Shown piece by piece: positions 11,532 through 21,986 of a stretch of 64,000 nt of DNA. Origin of the DNA: Blumeriella jaapii (Eukaryota; Ascomycota; Leotiomycetes; Helotiales; Drepanopezizaceae); contig VWND01000004.1 in assembly GCA_009599575.1 (NCBI GenBank), positions 1,170,001 through 1,234,000 on the forward strand, in the 5' to 3' direction. The position numbers and the translations under genes are program-made. How positions within the stretch are numbered: position 1 is the first letter of the stretch; each line of letters starts with the position of its first letter. The notes under the pieces were generated by a model. That model was not told the origin of the DNA, ran no database searches, and saw only the letters and a list, made by a program, of their open reading frames with translations.

Positions 11532-14500
11532 ATAGCAGGATTGTATCGTATTATTTCGAAAACTTTTTTTTCGATTAAATCAGCGACTTTTTGATTGCGA
11601 AAAGTTTCAAAAAGTTTACCGGAGATTATAATAACGCTTTTTTTTTTTTTTTTTTGCGTAATTTAATCGAATATTCAGCGTTAGCCTTTTTTTTGTATAT
11701 AAAAAAGCTTGTAATATAATCGTCGAAAATATAAAATCGATTAATTTTGCTTTTATTTATTAAAAACGCTATCGTAATATCGTCGTTGTTTAGTTTTTGT
11801 TTTTCGAATTTATAAAACTCGTTAATTATAAATAATTGCTGCTTTTTAGCCTTTCGGAAAAAAATACGTTTTCGTGTATTTTTTTTAATAACGACGTTTT
11901 CAAAAAAAATGATTGGTTTTACGATAAGCGTAAATTGTACGATAGCAAATTAAAAAAATAAAGTAGCGTTTTTCAAAAAAAAAGTTTTTATTTTGCTGAA
12001 TCTTATTTTTTTTAATATAATAAGATTTTATTAACGTAATTCGAAATTCAGAAATCTTATCGTTAATCAGAATTTTTGCAAGCGTTTTTAGTTTTCGAAA
12101 TTAGCTTGTAAAAGCCAGTTTATCCGCTTTTTTTACGATAAACTCGAACATTTGATTGCAGGGGCAAATTCAGGGTTTGTAAAATATTCGGGCCATTTTT
12201 TGCATATAAAATATTTGAAACTTTTCGTTTAGCTTAAATGCGTCGTAATTTTTATATAGCAAAGCGTAAAGCTTTTCGACGTTTGCTTACAAAAGCAAAT
12301 AAAGCGTCAGATTCTGAAAGTCGAAAAAATATATATTATATATTAATAGCGTAGGTATAATACTATCTGGGTTAGCCGTATCGTTAATAGTTTTAAACGC
12401 TATTTTAAAAATTATATGCTTATCGAAACTTTCGTTTTTTAACTGCTTTTTCAAAATCTCGTATATACGTTTTAATAAAGCGTGGTAACGTTTTATTTTG
12501 CCAACGCTATTATAAGTTTTTATTAAAACAATTGTAATATTATATTTTAAAAAGTGTGTTTATTAACGAAACTTTTGGAAAATAAAATTTGTTTTTAAAT
12601 CAACGATAATAATATCAAAAAGATTTAAATATAAAAATCGATCTAATATAATCGTAATATATTTTATACGTATTTCGCGGCGGTATATTTTTTAAAAAAT
12701 CATTTATATTATAAAATGTTGCAAAATCCATAATATGCAAGACTAAGTCGCTATTAATATATATAATATTAACGATTATCGAGTAATTAAATTCGTAGTC
12801 GTTTTTTAATAAAATCTTAAATCGACGTAGGGCTTGTTCGTATAATTAATATTAATTATAATGCTTCGCGATTTTTTCCAAAATAGCAGTTTTAAAATCT
12901 TAATTCGCACGTTTAAAAATAATAGCAAAACGTTGTATAAAAAAGTGTTTTTTTAACGTCGGTAAATCTGACGCAATTTAAGTTTTGTAAGGTAATAAAA
13001 TAATAATTTTTGTGTATTAAAAAGTAAAAATAGATATTCCTATTTGCGAACGATAAAAACTTAAAAAACCGTTTTTTCGTATAAAAAAATTATGCAAATT
13101 ATCGAAGAAAATATTTAAAACATTTATATATTTTTAAAGCAAATTAAAAACGAAGTATTCGTATTAACGATATAAAACTTAATATCGCTAATAAAAATAG
13201 TAATTTTGGCTGTATCTATAATCGTGGCAGGGGTTATCTTAAAACTAATAGTGTCTGCTATTAATAATTATTCGAAAATGAAACTTAAAATCAATTTTTA
13301 TAAGGCCTTGAATTAAGCTAGTTCTGCAAAAGACTTTCCTGCAGCTCCCGAATCAAAAAGAAACTTCTGAAACTTATATAATAAATAGCGGATGCTTGAA
13401 ATATAAGTCTTCAGAAGGGAGCTTTTATTTTTTAAAATAAAAAAGTTTATTAGATTTAGCTTCGTAAAAGCATAATAGGCAGAGCGTTTTTTTTAAAACA
13501 GTAATTAATTTTGCATTAATAACGTCATCTGCTTTCGTATAAAAAACTTGCGTAAAATAATTCTTATTATTATAATCGTCGTTGTAATACTTATTTTCAG
13601 CGCTTTAAATATTATAATTATCGGAGAAGATTAAGATTAATATAAAATCGTTAAGTTTTTCGACACTTTCGTATTCGACGAGAAAGCTATTGTATTATTA
13701 TATAATAGCTGAAACATTTGTGAAATAAGTTTTGCTAGCGTTATATTTATTAAACGATTTTTTTCGTTTTTCAGCAAAGTGTTTATTAAACCAACATTTC
13801 TTTTTTTTGCATACCCAACACTTTTTAAGTTAAAAACTGCCTGAATTTTCTCGGAAATTACCGCGATCTTGGTAATTGCTACGGCTTTGAAATCTTTTGC
13901 TTCGATAGCTTTTGTTATTAAATCTCTTTTTTTTGCTTCGTTTTTTATAAGTACAATTTATATAATATAAATCTGTAAAAAAAACCGGAAAAGTTGTAAA
14001 AATCGTAATTATCGAAGTATCGTAAATTATAGAAAACTGCTTTGCGTATAATATATTATTTTAATTTTTATTTTATTTGCATCGCGCTTTTTTTTATTTT
14101 CGTTGCAATATATTAATAGCAGATTTTATTTGTGCAGCTATTTTTTCATACGTAAATGCAAAATTAAAAAATGCTTGCTTGCATTCCGGAATATTATTGC
14201 AAGTATTAATAAGCTGATTTCGCAGGTTTGAATCGTATTAGTATTCGGGAATAAAAGCTTATTAGCAAGTTGTAAGCCGTTAAAATAAAATTTCGAAGCA
14301 TTCCAGACGTGTTTTTCTAGTATTTACAAGGTCGGAAAAAACGCGTATAAAAATTATTATACGTCAAATAGTAAAATAAAGCTTTCGATTTTCGTTTGTT
14401 TCGAAGTAATTTTTTATAATTATAATTATAACTTCGAAGGTTATGCCTCGTAGTATTATAATATTAAGGTAATATCTGTCTGCGGCGTTTTTCAGCATAT

Positions 14501-14704
14501 AAAAAAAAGCTTTTGCATACAAATGTGATTGTATATTATACGAATCGTATAAACTGTAAAACTTTTTTAGTTTTTCAATAAAAATATCTTATAATTTTTC
14601 GCCGTATTTTATATTCTTATCGTATATTTTTAAAAAGTTTGCGAATAAACGATTGTCGTTATTATTATTACGGAGGTTAAGGTTATTGCTTTTATTTCCG
14701 CTAT

Positions 14705-14742
<38 letters not shown>

Positions 14743-15924
14743 TCATATTTATTACTAAAGCTTTTTTTACTATAATTGCCTCGGTAGTTGTTTTTTTTTT
14801 ATATCGCTTTTATTATTATTAGAATCGTTGCTATTTGGTCGGCGATCGAAATATAATAAAGGGAACCTAAGTATTTTTGCATGTTTTATTTGGCGCTGTT
14901 GTTTTTTAGTAAAAATGGCTGTAAACGTTTTTTAAAAGCTGTATCGGTTGATTTTATAATAGTTATCGCTAAGATCGAAATTAAAATAAAAAAACGGGGT
15001 TTTTAACGTGATTTTTGCCGTAGAACTTAATTAAAATTTGGTATTATAAAGCGTCGAGAGTATAAGATAAAAAGGTCGTATCGAAAACGGGCTGGGATAG
15101 ATATAGCAGAAGGGGTATATTTATATTTAAAGTTATTATTATTTCGAGTTTTTTTTTTTAAACGACTGAATATAAGGTTTTATAGCTGGCTTATAGCTTA
15201 GAACTGCCTGTTTACTGTTTACAAATTTCTTTTGATTAAGCTGCCATTCCGGAAATTAGCGTTTATTTAAAAGGTCGTAAAGCAGCTTAGCGTAGCTATA
15301 GCTTTTGGATTGTCGCATAAATACACCGTGAGTAAAAAAGTGATTGTAAAGCAAAGCAAGCGCATTTTTGGCGCTTAATTTGAAAGTTTGCTCGGACCAT
15401 TTTTTAAAATCTTTTTTTAAAATAGCTTTTATAACATTTTTTCATTGTAATATTTGTGCGAAGTTTTATAGCGTATAATTTGTATATTAATATAGCCGTT
15501 TATAATACCAGGGGAATGGTCGCTAGATCGGTAGAAGCTGAACTTTTTGCATTATCGTAATTAATCGATTTCGTAAGCTATATTAGGTATATCGAACTTT
15601 TTTTTTAATAATAAATGCGGCGTAGGCAAATTTGATAATAGCTTTTTAATTGCTAAAGCAGTATCGTATTATTAATCGTTTTGTCGGTCGCGAAATTCGG
15701 AAGCAGATTTTGCTATATTATATATATTGCGTAGTAAACGTAATACTAGCTAGCCTTTTGATAAATCGCAAAGGTTATTAGTATTTTAAAAGTATAAATA
15801 GCTTTTTAAAACAAATTGAATAAGACTTATTTTCACTTAAATAGCGTAGTCGCGCAGTCGCGATTTTACTTTTTTCAGCTTACCTAGCTGGTCTGTGATC
15901 ATCGTAAAATTAATTATTAATTAG
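11532..15924 (-). pseudogene. Copia-1 gag and integrase region
   Basis: Internal Copia-1 sequence resumes after the LINE. Bases from 11532 line up loosely with Copia-2 from about 58275. The best landmark is a gag zinc knuckle on the minus strand at about 13755-13827, reading C-W-V-C-K-K-K-K-C-W-F-N-K-H and followed by a basic segment. Gag packages the element RNA; integrase inserts the cDNA. A T29 run lies at 14707-14735. The remainder is broken by stops and I cannot place the protease or the integrase catalytic residues with confidence. Confidence 0.65.
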
Positions 15925-16123
15925 TATTGGTTTTATTAAAAAGGGGTTTGTTATATAATACACGGTTAAAACGTTGTAATAACTGTTGGTTGTATTGCGA
16001 TGGGGTCTGGTTTCTATTTAGCTAGCTGCGCGGTAGAATATATAGGGGTTGCAGCCTAATATGCACCAATTTAGCGCAGGCTACAACATCACGTGTTACA
16101 CGTGATCATCCCATATTCCCACA
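15925..16123 (-). repeat. Copia-1 LTR (5' LTR of the minus-strand element)
   Basis: This 199-bp partner of 3484-3682 keeps two secondary-structure features. Ten-base arms at 16048-16057 and 16078-16087 can pair apart from one RIP-type change. They are followed at once by a 19-bp palindrome at 16088-16106 (ATCACGTGT, T, ACACGTGAT) that carries CACGTG twice. Confidence 0.9.
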
Positions 16124-16128
16124 TTTTC

Positions 16129-17640
16129 GGTTTTGTATATATTATATATTTAGCAAAATTGCTTAATTTAAATTTTATTTTTCGTTTTAAATACGCAAAC
16201 GATATATTAATTTATCGTATTTTATATAATTTAAACGATAATATCGAGTTATTTGCGAAAAAAACGTTCGCGATGTTTTCGAATAAAAAAACGAATATAA
16301 AATCGCTTTCGCGCCGAAAAAAATCGAAAATAATATATATTATTACGCAAAATAATAATTTTTTTTTTTAATCGTAATCGACGATAAAATTACGATTTTT
16401 TGCATTATTACGGCGAAAAAAAAACGAGCAATCCGCGTTGCGTTAATTAAAAGTTTAATTCGACCGAAAGCTTATTTTTAAACGATACGTTAAAAAACGC
16501 GCAAGCAAAGCACGATAAGCGGCGCAGTATATTAAAAACTTCGGCCGAATTAATAATAGCTTTTCGGCTAGCGCGCTGCGAAAAGCAGTAATTATTTGTG
16601 TGTTTTTTTTTTCGATATTATTTAAAACCGAAGTTTAATACGCAAGCCGTACGAAAACTTAAACGCCGAACCGAACGAAATTATTAAATTAGCATCCGTT
16701 TCGGCGATTATATCGATTTAATATAAAGAACTATTATTTTAATCGTACGGAAAATACTTTTTATATAACGCATTATTTTTTTATTATAATAATACGGAAC
16801 GCAAGCTTTTTTTCCGCGAACGCGGTTTTAAAAAAAGCCAAAGCACGCTTTGCGATAAGATTGCAAATCGTAAACGAAGTATATTTTTTAGTTTAACGTA
16901 TTTTTATTTTAATAATTTTTCGAGGCAGATACGCGAGCATATATATAGCCGTCAAAACGAAAATTCAACGTTTCGGCGATATTTTTTTTTACAAATCTTA
17001 CGATTCAAATTGGTTTTTTCGTATTTTTCGCCCGGCAGCCGCACCGATTTTATTATAAGCGTTAAAAAAAAAAGCCGCGAAAGATTTTAAAAAATAATAG
17101 GCAGAATTACTTTTCGAAAACGTTACGATTTTTTCGGACGATTACGAAAAATATAAAAACGGCGCTTATTTCGTAAGCTACGAATACGTTATATATTAAA
17201 ATCGTAAACAAATAGCGTTTAAATACGGTTCGATAAACGATTATTTTTACGTTTTCGACGCAAAAGCGATAAAAGCATAAAAAGGTTTGCAAAAAGCTGC
17301 GAATATGCTAGCTAAAATGCGTACGTAAAAATTATAAATATATATCGATAATATTTTAATAATTTAAAAAATACTCGAAATTTTTTTTTTAATAAGCTTT
17401 TTTAGCCTATAAAAAATAATAAAAACACACGACGTAAAAGTCAAATAAATACCGGATTATACGAGTATCGAAAGCAACGAGGCCGCCGACAAACTAATAA
17501 ATGCGAATGCAAAAAAGACTTTTTGAAATAAAAGCTTTGCGTCCGAACCAATTGTAAATAAAATACGCTTTGATTTTAAAAAAATGCGAAATTCGTATCG
17601 AAGTTTTTAATAAAAAACAGCCAGCAAAAAGCTTTTACGA
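16129..17640 (+). pseudogene. LINE-1 C-terminal reverse transcriptase and RNase H
   Basis: Continuation of the RT reading cut at 3483. The frame through 16371 contains the active-site block at 16192-16203 as Y-A-N-D, where active enzymes have two aspartates. Further on, 17095-17560 reads as an RNase H: a D-G-S-like start, an A-x-A-I-x-A helix near 17250, and the C-terminal block I-E-S-N-E-A-A-D-K-L at about 17467-17496. The order EN-RT-RNH fits the Tad clade of fungal LINEs. The frame has many stops and is inactive. Confidence 0.8.
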
Positions 17641-18369
17641 AATTATAAGCGGTAGGACCCGGTTTACGCAATTAAACTTTTGCCGAAGCTCGATATGCCG
17701 AAACGATTGTTTTATTATTATTTAGCGACTAAAACTATTTATAAAAACTACGAATAGTATTACGTTAAATATAATTATACCGACGCCGAATTACGTTGTA
17801 AATGCAAAAAGCTTAAAACTTTATTGCATTTAGTATTATACCGCCGCGCGATTAAACGTTTTTTTAGTTGGCTTAAAAAAACTCAATCAAACGCTTTTTT
17901 TCGAATTAAACGAAAGGCCGTGATATTTTTCAAAAATCTGTTTTACGAATCAAAAGATTTTGTAACGTTTTTACGCGTTATTATTATAGTTTTTCAGATA
18001 TAACCAGCTTTGTTATACGTATACTGCTTATTTAAATCGAATGCAGCTCGAACAAAATAAGCTGCGTACGGCCGCGCGAAGCGACGTTATAGCGAAGCGA
18101 ATATTATTATGTATATTTGTATAATAAATGCTTTTTTATTTTAATAAATGCAAATTTATTTTTATTTTTTGGTTTTTAAATTCGGATTTTTGAATATTGT
18201 TTTTTTTTTTTTTTCGGTTTATTAGCTATATAATTGTGCGTTTTTACGCAGTTGACAAAATTATATTTTGATCGGTGCCGCATGTATATTTTTCGGGCTT
18301 TTTTTTTTTGGGCTTTACGCTTATATATTTTATTAACGGATTATTGTAAAAAGCGGCGAAAAGCGTAAT

Positions 18370-18543
18370 CGACAGCAGCTTTAGCTGTATTAATACGAAC
18401 TGCTTTCGGAATCGTACTTTGTATTTAATTTCTTAGCTTAGCACGTTTCCGTACCTTCTGGAAGGTCCTAGAATGGCAGCTTCTCGGCTGCACTCCGCTA
18501 GACGTTAATTAATACTACTACTACTATTACTACTACTACTTAG
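18370..18543 (+). repeat. LINE-1 3' UTR end and simple-repeat tail
   Basis: A GC-richer segment that is the inverted match of 5222-5390. It contains a short stem-loop, GCAGC...GCTGC, near 18478-18493. It ends with CTAGACGTTA followed by a (TAC)n-like tail. The motif CTTAGCACGTTTC...CTAGACGTTA recurs in the short elements at 20995-21243 and 22830-23045. Confidence 0.75.
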
Positions 18544-18660
18544 CTAACGATCAGAATAAAAAGTTGGATAAAAAAAAAGAAAAAAAAAGCCTAATTTGCA
18601 ATTGCGTTTAAATACGTTGCAAATCAGAAACGGCGTTTTACTAAAAAAAAAATTTGCCAA
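18544..18660 (+). pseudogene. Copia-3, RNase H end of pol
   Basis: A short internal remnant that is the inverted match of 56728-56840, the RNase H tail and 3' leader of Copia-2. It reads towards the LTR at 18661-18856. The rest of this Copia was displaced leftwards by the LINE-1 insertion and lies outside the window. Confidence 0.65.
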
Positions 18661-18856
18661 TATAAAAATACCTATAAAGGTCACGTGGGATCAAATAAGC
18701 GGAATCACAATTGTAAATGCGCTGCGCTAGCGCCCGCTAGCGCACGCACATCTACCTCATATTCTCGCACCAGCTAGACCTAGTAGAATGCAAACAGTTT
18801 CAACCCGATTTACTACGACTAGTCGTTTACCTGTATCACCATCTGTAATACCAACA
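18661..18856 (+). repeat. Copia-3 LTR (3' LTR of a plus-strand element)
   Basis: This 196-bp LTR is the same family as the Copia-2 LTRs but inverted, and much less RIP-mutated. It has CACGTG at 18682-18687 and a GC-rich palindrome at 18723-18744 with ten-base arms TGCGCTAGCG and CGCTAGCGCA. Bases 18857-18861 (GTTAC) fit one half of a target duplication lying in an older LTR (19234-19330). Confidence 0.8.
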
Positions 18857-18860
18857 GTTA

Positions 18861-19231
18861 CAGTAGGGTGCAAAAAGTCTCTGCACCCCCTCCTTGCAGC
18901 CAAAATAGTCAATAGTACAGCCAAGGTATATTTTATGCAGCCGAGAAAAATTCTTTACATTTTAGGCTGAAATATTCAGCCATTTTTGGCACGTGGTGAA
19001 TTTGCTCCAAAACATGTAAAACTCATTAAATCGAAATTGCCCAAGCTAAAAAGCGTTACATTGCACAAAAATTTAAACTGGAGTGTTTACTTTTACGAGC
19101 CGCCAGATAAATTTTTATAAAACTCAGTAAATTTACCTTGGCTATCATATCAAATGTATTTAATCTGTTTTGGCTGTGTCAAGTTTAACTTGGCTGCAAG
19201 GGGGAGTGCAGAGACTTTTTGCACCCTACTG
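18861..19231. mobile_element. 371-bp MITE (Tc1/mariner-type TA insertion)
   Basis: Terminal inverted repeats of about 40 bp: CAGTAGGGTGCAAAAAGTC at 18861 and its complement ending at 19231. The element is flanked by TA at 18859-18860 and 19232-19233. There is no coding capacity for a transposase, so it is a non-autonomous element of the TA-inserting (Tc1/mariner, pogo/Fot1-like) type. It sits exactly in the junction between the Copia-3 LTR and the older LTR piece. Confidence 0.85.
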
Positions 19232-19233
19232 TA

Positions 19234-19330
19234 CAGACAACTTCGTCTAGACCCCATCGCAATACAATATACAGTTATTGCAACGTTTCAACCCCGTGTA
19301 TTACACAACGCCCCATCAGTGAAACCAACA
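19234..19330 (-). repeat. Partial Copia-1-type LTR
   Basis: Read on the minus strand it starts TGTTGGTTTCACT at 19330 and matches the first part of the Copia-1 LTR, then stops where the Copia-3 LTR was inserted. It keeps several CpA/TpG sites that are mutated in 3484-3682. Confidence 0.7.
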
Positions 19331-19351
19331 GTTTTGTTTCTAATTTACATA

Positions 19352-19831
19352 CTTCGTACATGGCCTTTTAAATGTAGATTTGCAGGGGTGAAGGCAAGGG
19401 TATAGTCTCTAGAAGATTCCACTCTTTGCAGGCATTCTAGCCAATAATTATTTAATGCTTCTCACGCTGTTTTACTACCGGAATTTCTATTGAAAAAAAA
19501 TTTAATTTATTATGGACCAAGAATATTATTTAGTGTCAACGCCGAAAACACTACGAAAACAATGCATTTAAAATAACCGTCTGCGAATCGAAACTCTTTT
19601 TTTTTAAGCCAATTTTTCGCAAGCTCAAATTGCTTTTTTAATTGAATTTTACTCCTCGATAAGTTAGCTATGCTTTTACTCACCGGCTTAAAAAATGAAT
19701 AACAAATGTATTGCAATGATTTTAGCTGAAAGTGGGCATATAAAATACTAGGATATTTAATAAAAGCAGCATTGCCAAGTATTTAGTGCGCATTGACAGT
19801 CAAATCTACGTTTATTCGGCCATGTACGAAG
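19352..19831 (+). mobile_element. 480-bp MITE, left copy
   Basis: Ends in CTTCGTACATGGCC and its complement, with TA on both sides (19350-19351, 19832-19833). It is the inverted copy of 20186-20660. The two ends of each MITE differ slightly (TTTTAAAT in one, GAATAAAC in the other), which allows the copies to be oriented. The open frames inside it (68 codons on the minus strand) occur in both copies only because the copies are alike; I see no transposase. Confidence 0.85.
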
Positions 19832-19833
19832 TA

Positions 19834-20183
19834 CGTGTACAAAATGCGAAACTTCGTAGATACAAAACAGTAATAATATTTTTCATTTGTTTAAGCTTTT
19901 TGTCAATCTCTTTTCAGCGTTGATAACAGCAGAACAAAAGCTAATATATACATTCTGAATTCTGAAACTCGGGCTCACCGACCTTGTTTCACGCGTCTTT
20001 TACAGCTTTTCGTAGTTGTTGCGCTGCGTTGCGTAGTATTTTTGATTGATCTGAACATAACACAAAGCTCTGTTCGTACCTTTTATTCTATACTTGTTTC
20101 GTATTCCGTAAAGCCCATTCAAAGTTTGGTTTTTACGCGATTTTGCTAAGGTTACTACAGCCCTGTTTGACTGGGGGTTCATA
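19834..20183. other. Spacer between the two inverted MITEs
   Basis: About 350 bp of moderately AT-rich, little-mutated DNA. A minus-strand frame at 20000-20180 is open and rich in N, K, R and Q, but it runs on into the right MITE and has no recognisable motif. No repeat within the window was found for it. It may be ancestral host DNA. Confidence 0.4.
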
Positions 20184-20185
20184 TA

Positions 20186-20660
20186 CTTCGTACATGGCCG
20201 AATAAACGTAGATTTGACTGTTAATGCGCATTTAATACTTGGCAATGCTGCTTTTATTAAATGTTTTAGTATTTTGTATGCCTATCTTCAGCTAAAATTA
20301 TTGCAATACATTTGTTATTCATTTTTTAAACCGGTAAGTAAAAGCATAGCTAACTTGTCGAGGAATAAGATTCAATTGAAAAGCAATTTGAGCTTGCGAA
20401 AAATTGGCTTAAAAAAAAAAGATTTCGATTCGCAGGCGGTTATTTCCAATGCATTGTTTTCGTAGTGTTTTTCGGCGTTGGCACTAAATAGTGTTCTTGG
20501 TCTATGGTAAACTGATTTTTTTTTTTAATTCCTGTAGTAAAACAGCGTGAGAGGCATTAAATAGTTATTGGCTAGAATGCCTGCAAAGAGTGGAATCTTC
20601 TAGAGATTATACCCTTGCCTTTACCCTTGCAAATCTACATTTAAAAGGCCATGTACGAAG
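20186..20660 (-). mobile_element. 475-bp MITE, right copy
   Basis: Inverted copy of 19352-19831 with the same terminal repeats and TA at 20184-20185 and 20661-20662. Differences between the copies are scattered and few, so RIP here has been light compared with the flanking nests. Confidence 0.85.
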
Positions 20661-20662
20661 TA

Positions 20663-20994
20663 TACTCCGTAAAAGTTTATTTTCCTGTTGCGAAAAATGC
20701 TATTTTATTGGGTTAAGTTGGGTCTCCACACCCTCTTGCTTTTGACAGGGGTCTTGATACTGAGGCGATATACTTTGTACCATTTAAATAATTCTTTGTA
20801 GAAAATCAACGCACGGATATGGATGCAGTATCAATTCGCCCAAGCATGAAAGTCAACGGATATTAGCCCAAAGTTTATTAAATAGTTTTTTCACCAAACT
20901 TCCATATTGCAATTTTCTTGATTAATCAAACTGTGTTTTTGCATTTAACCACCTGTATGAAAGTGAAAAAATACTTTGACCATTGTGGTAAAGA
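20663..20994. other. Intergenic island DNA without a recognised gene
   Basis: About 330 bp with near-normal dinucleotide use and no matches elsewhere in the window that I could find. Short frames only. No gene is supported. Confidence 0.4.
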
Positions 20995-21243
20995 AGCGGA
21001 ACCATCGAGGATCACTTTAAAACCACTATGGAGAGCCATCCGGCCTGTAGGGGAAGGGCGCAAACAGCGGGCCTATTAACGAAGCATTTCTTTTATATAA
21101 TTGCTTTTTCGAAGGTTTTTTCAAATGTAAAAATCCCCAACTTAGCACGTTTCTAATGCCCTACGGGAGGCTTGAGGTAGTTTATACCCCTTCTAGACGT
21201 TACATAATATTCTTTTTATTATGATTATTATAATTATTAATAT
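20995..21243 (+). repeat. Short LINE-3'-end-like element, left copy
   Basis: About 250 bp that matches 22826-23045 in inverted orientation. It ends with CTTAGCACGTTTC...CTTCTAGACGTTA and an ATT-rich tail (21225-21243). The same terminal motif ends LINE-1 and LINE-2, but the upstream part differs. It is either the 5'-truncated end of a second LINE family or a SINE that borrows a LINE tail; no clear A/B box was seen. Confidence 0.6.
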
Positions 21244-21556
21244 CATTTACCTCCCTAATCAAAGAGAGCAACAAAGTGGTTTTATACAATCTTTTATTGG
21301 CCCCTTGCCAGCGCTCAAAACAGTTTGATAATATCGATACTACAAAACGTACGAAGGTTTACAAAATTCGTTTGATATTGCTTTTTTTTTTTTTTCTAAT
21401 ATAGCAAGTCGAGATAACATACAAAAAGTCCAATCCGTTGCATTGCGTTAGATCAAGTTGCGTTGCATAATACTAAATGACTTTCTGTTTGTTGTAAAAT
21501 TTGTCTTGTTAATTAAAAACCTTTTATCGTTCTTGATTCGTGGCAGGGATTTTACT
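21244..21556. other. AT-rich intergenic DNA upstream of the minisatellite
   Basis: Non-coding by inspection. It has a T-run near 21381-21397 and no repeat match in the window. It forms the distal upstream region of the gene at 21987. Confidence 0.35.
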
Positions 21557-21668
21557 TTTCTTCAGAAAGGTTTGTTCGGAAAAGTTCCTTCAGAAAAGTT
21601 TCTTCAGAAAAGTTTCTTCGGAAAAGTTTCTTCGGAAAAGTTTCTTCTGGAAAGTTTCTTCTGAAAAG
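21557..21668. repeat. 14-bp minisatellite, eight units
   Basis: Eight head-to-tail 14-mers close to TTTCTTCAGAAAAG, each itself partly palindromic (CTTTTC/GAAAAG). Variant positions change between A/G and C/T across the array. The period is not a multiple of three, so a coding array is unlikely. It ends about 320 bp before the start codon of the secreted-protein gene. Confidence 0.92.
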
Positions 21669-21986
21669 GGGCTGAAACCGTCCGCTTATTTTACTGACTC
21701 GCACGGTTTGAGATCCATGTCCTTCTGTAACCTGTTTTTTGAAAATGAATCTTGTTAGACTTTACCGCCCATGGATATACTTTGCAATTGTCTTTACTGA
21801 TTAGTCAGTTTACCAGCTCTGATAACCAACTGATCAACTACTTAACCACTGGTTGTCTCATGCTGCTGTCATTCTTCGATTCATCATCCTACTCTGTCCT
21901 TCATTCCATTGAATCTTTGGCTCAAATATCTAACCCTTTACCTTCAACAAAACTACTACTTGTATTTCACTAAAACATTTGCAATC
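21669..21986 (+). promoter_or_regulatory. Putative promoter and leader of the secreted-protein gene
   Basis: This 318-bp segment is followed directly by the ATG. It becomes pyrimidine-rich with CAA/ACT runs over the last 100 bp (about 21890-21986), as in many fungal leaders. GGATATACTTT at about 21773-21783 is a weak TATA-like element, and TGATTAGTCA near 21798-21807 resembles an AP-1-type site. These sites are suggestions only. The start context gcaatcATG has A at -3. Confidence 0.4.

Larger units (their letters stand above)
3484..16123 (-). mobile_element. Copia-1 LTR retrotransposon inserted in LINE-1
   Basis: Two 199-bp direct repeats (3484-3682 and 15925-16123) begin with TGTTGG (TATTGG in the right copy) and end in CACA (TATA in the left copy). 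They are flanked by a perfect five-base duplication, TTTTC, at 3479-3483 and 16124-16128. Coding traces run on the minus strand: RNase H next to the left LTR, and a gag zinc knuckle near the right LTR. The element itself contains the LINE at 5200-11516. Without that insert and one copy of its duplication it is about 6.3 kb, close to the related Copia-2 (5977 bp). Confidence 0.93.
543..18543 (+). mobile_element. LINE-1 (Tad-like non-LTR retrotransposon), split by a Copia
   Basis: The element is in two pieces, 543-3483 and 16129-18543, which join without a gap when compared with the inverted copy at 5200-11516. It encodes an endonuclease, a reverse transcriptase and an RNase H in that order. 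It ends in a simple-repeat tail of (TAC/CTA)n at about 18510-18543, typical of LINE 3' ends. About 1 kb of the 5' end, including the ORF1 region seen in the other copy, is missing because an LTR abuts at 542. All reading frames carry many stops of the RIP type. Confidence 0.85.

Noticed and set aside
21557..21668. Minisatellite as an array of heat-shock elements
   Set aside because: The TTC and GAA blocks are one base apart rather than two, so the canonical site is not met.
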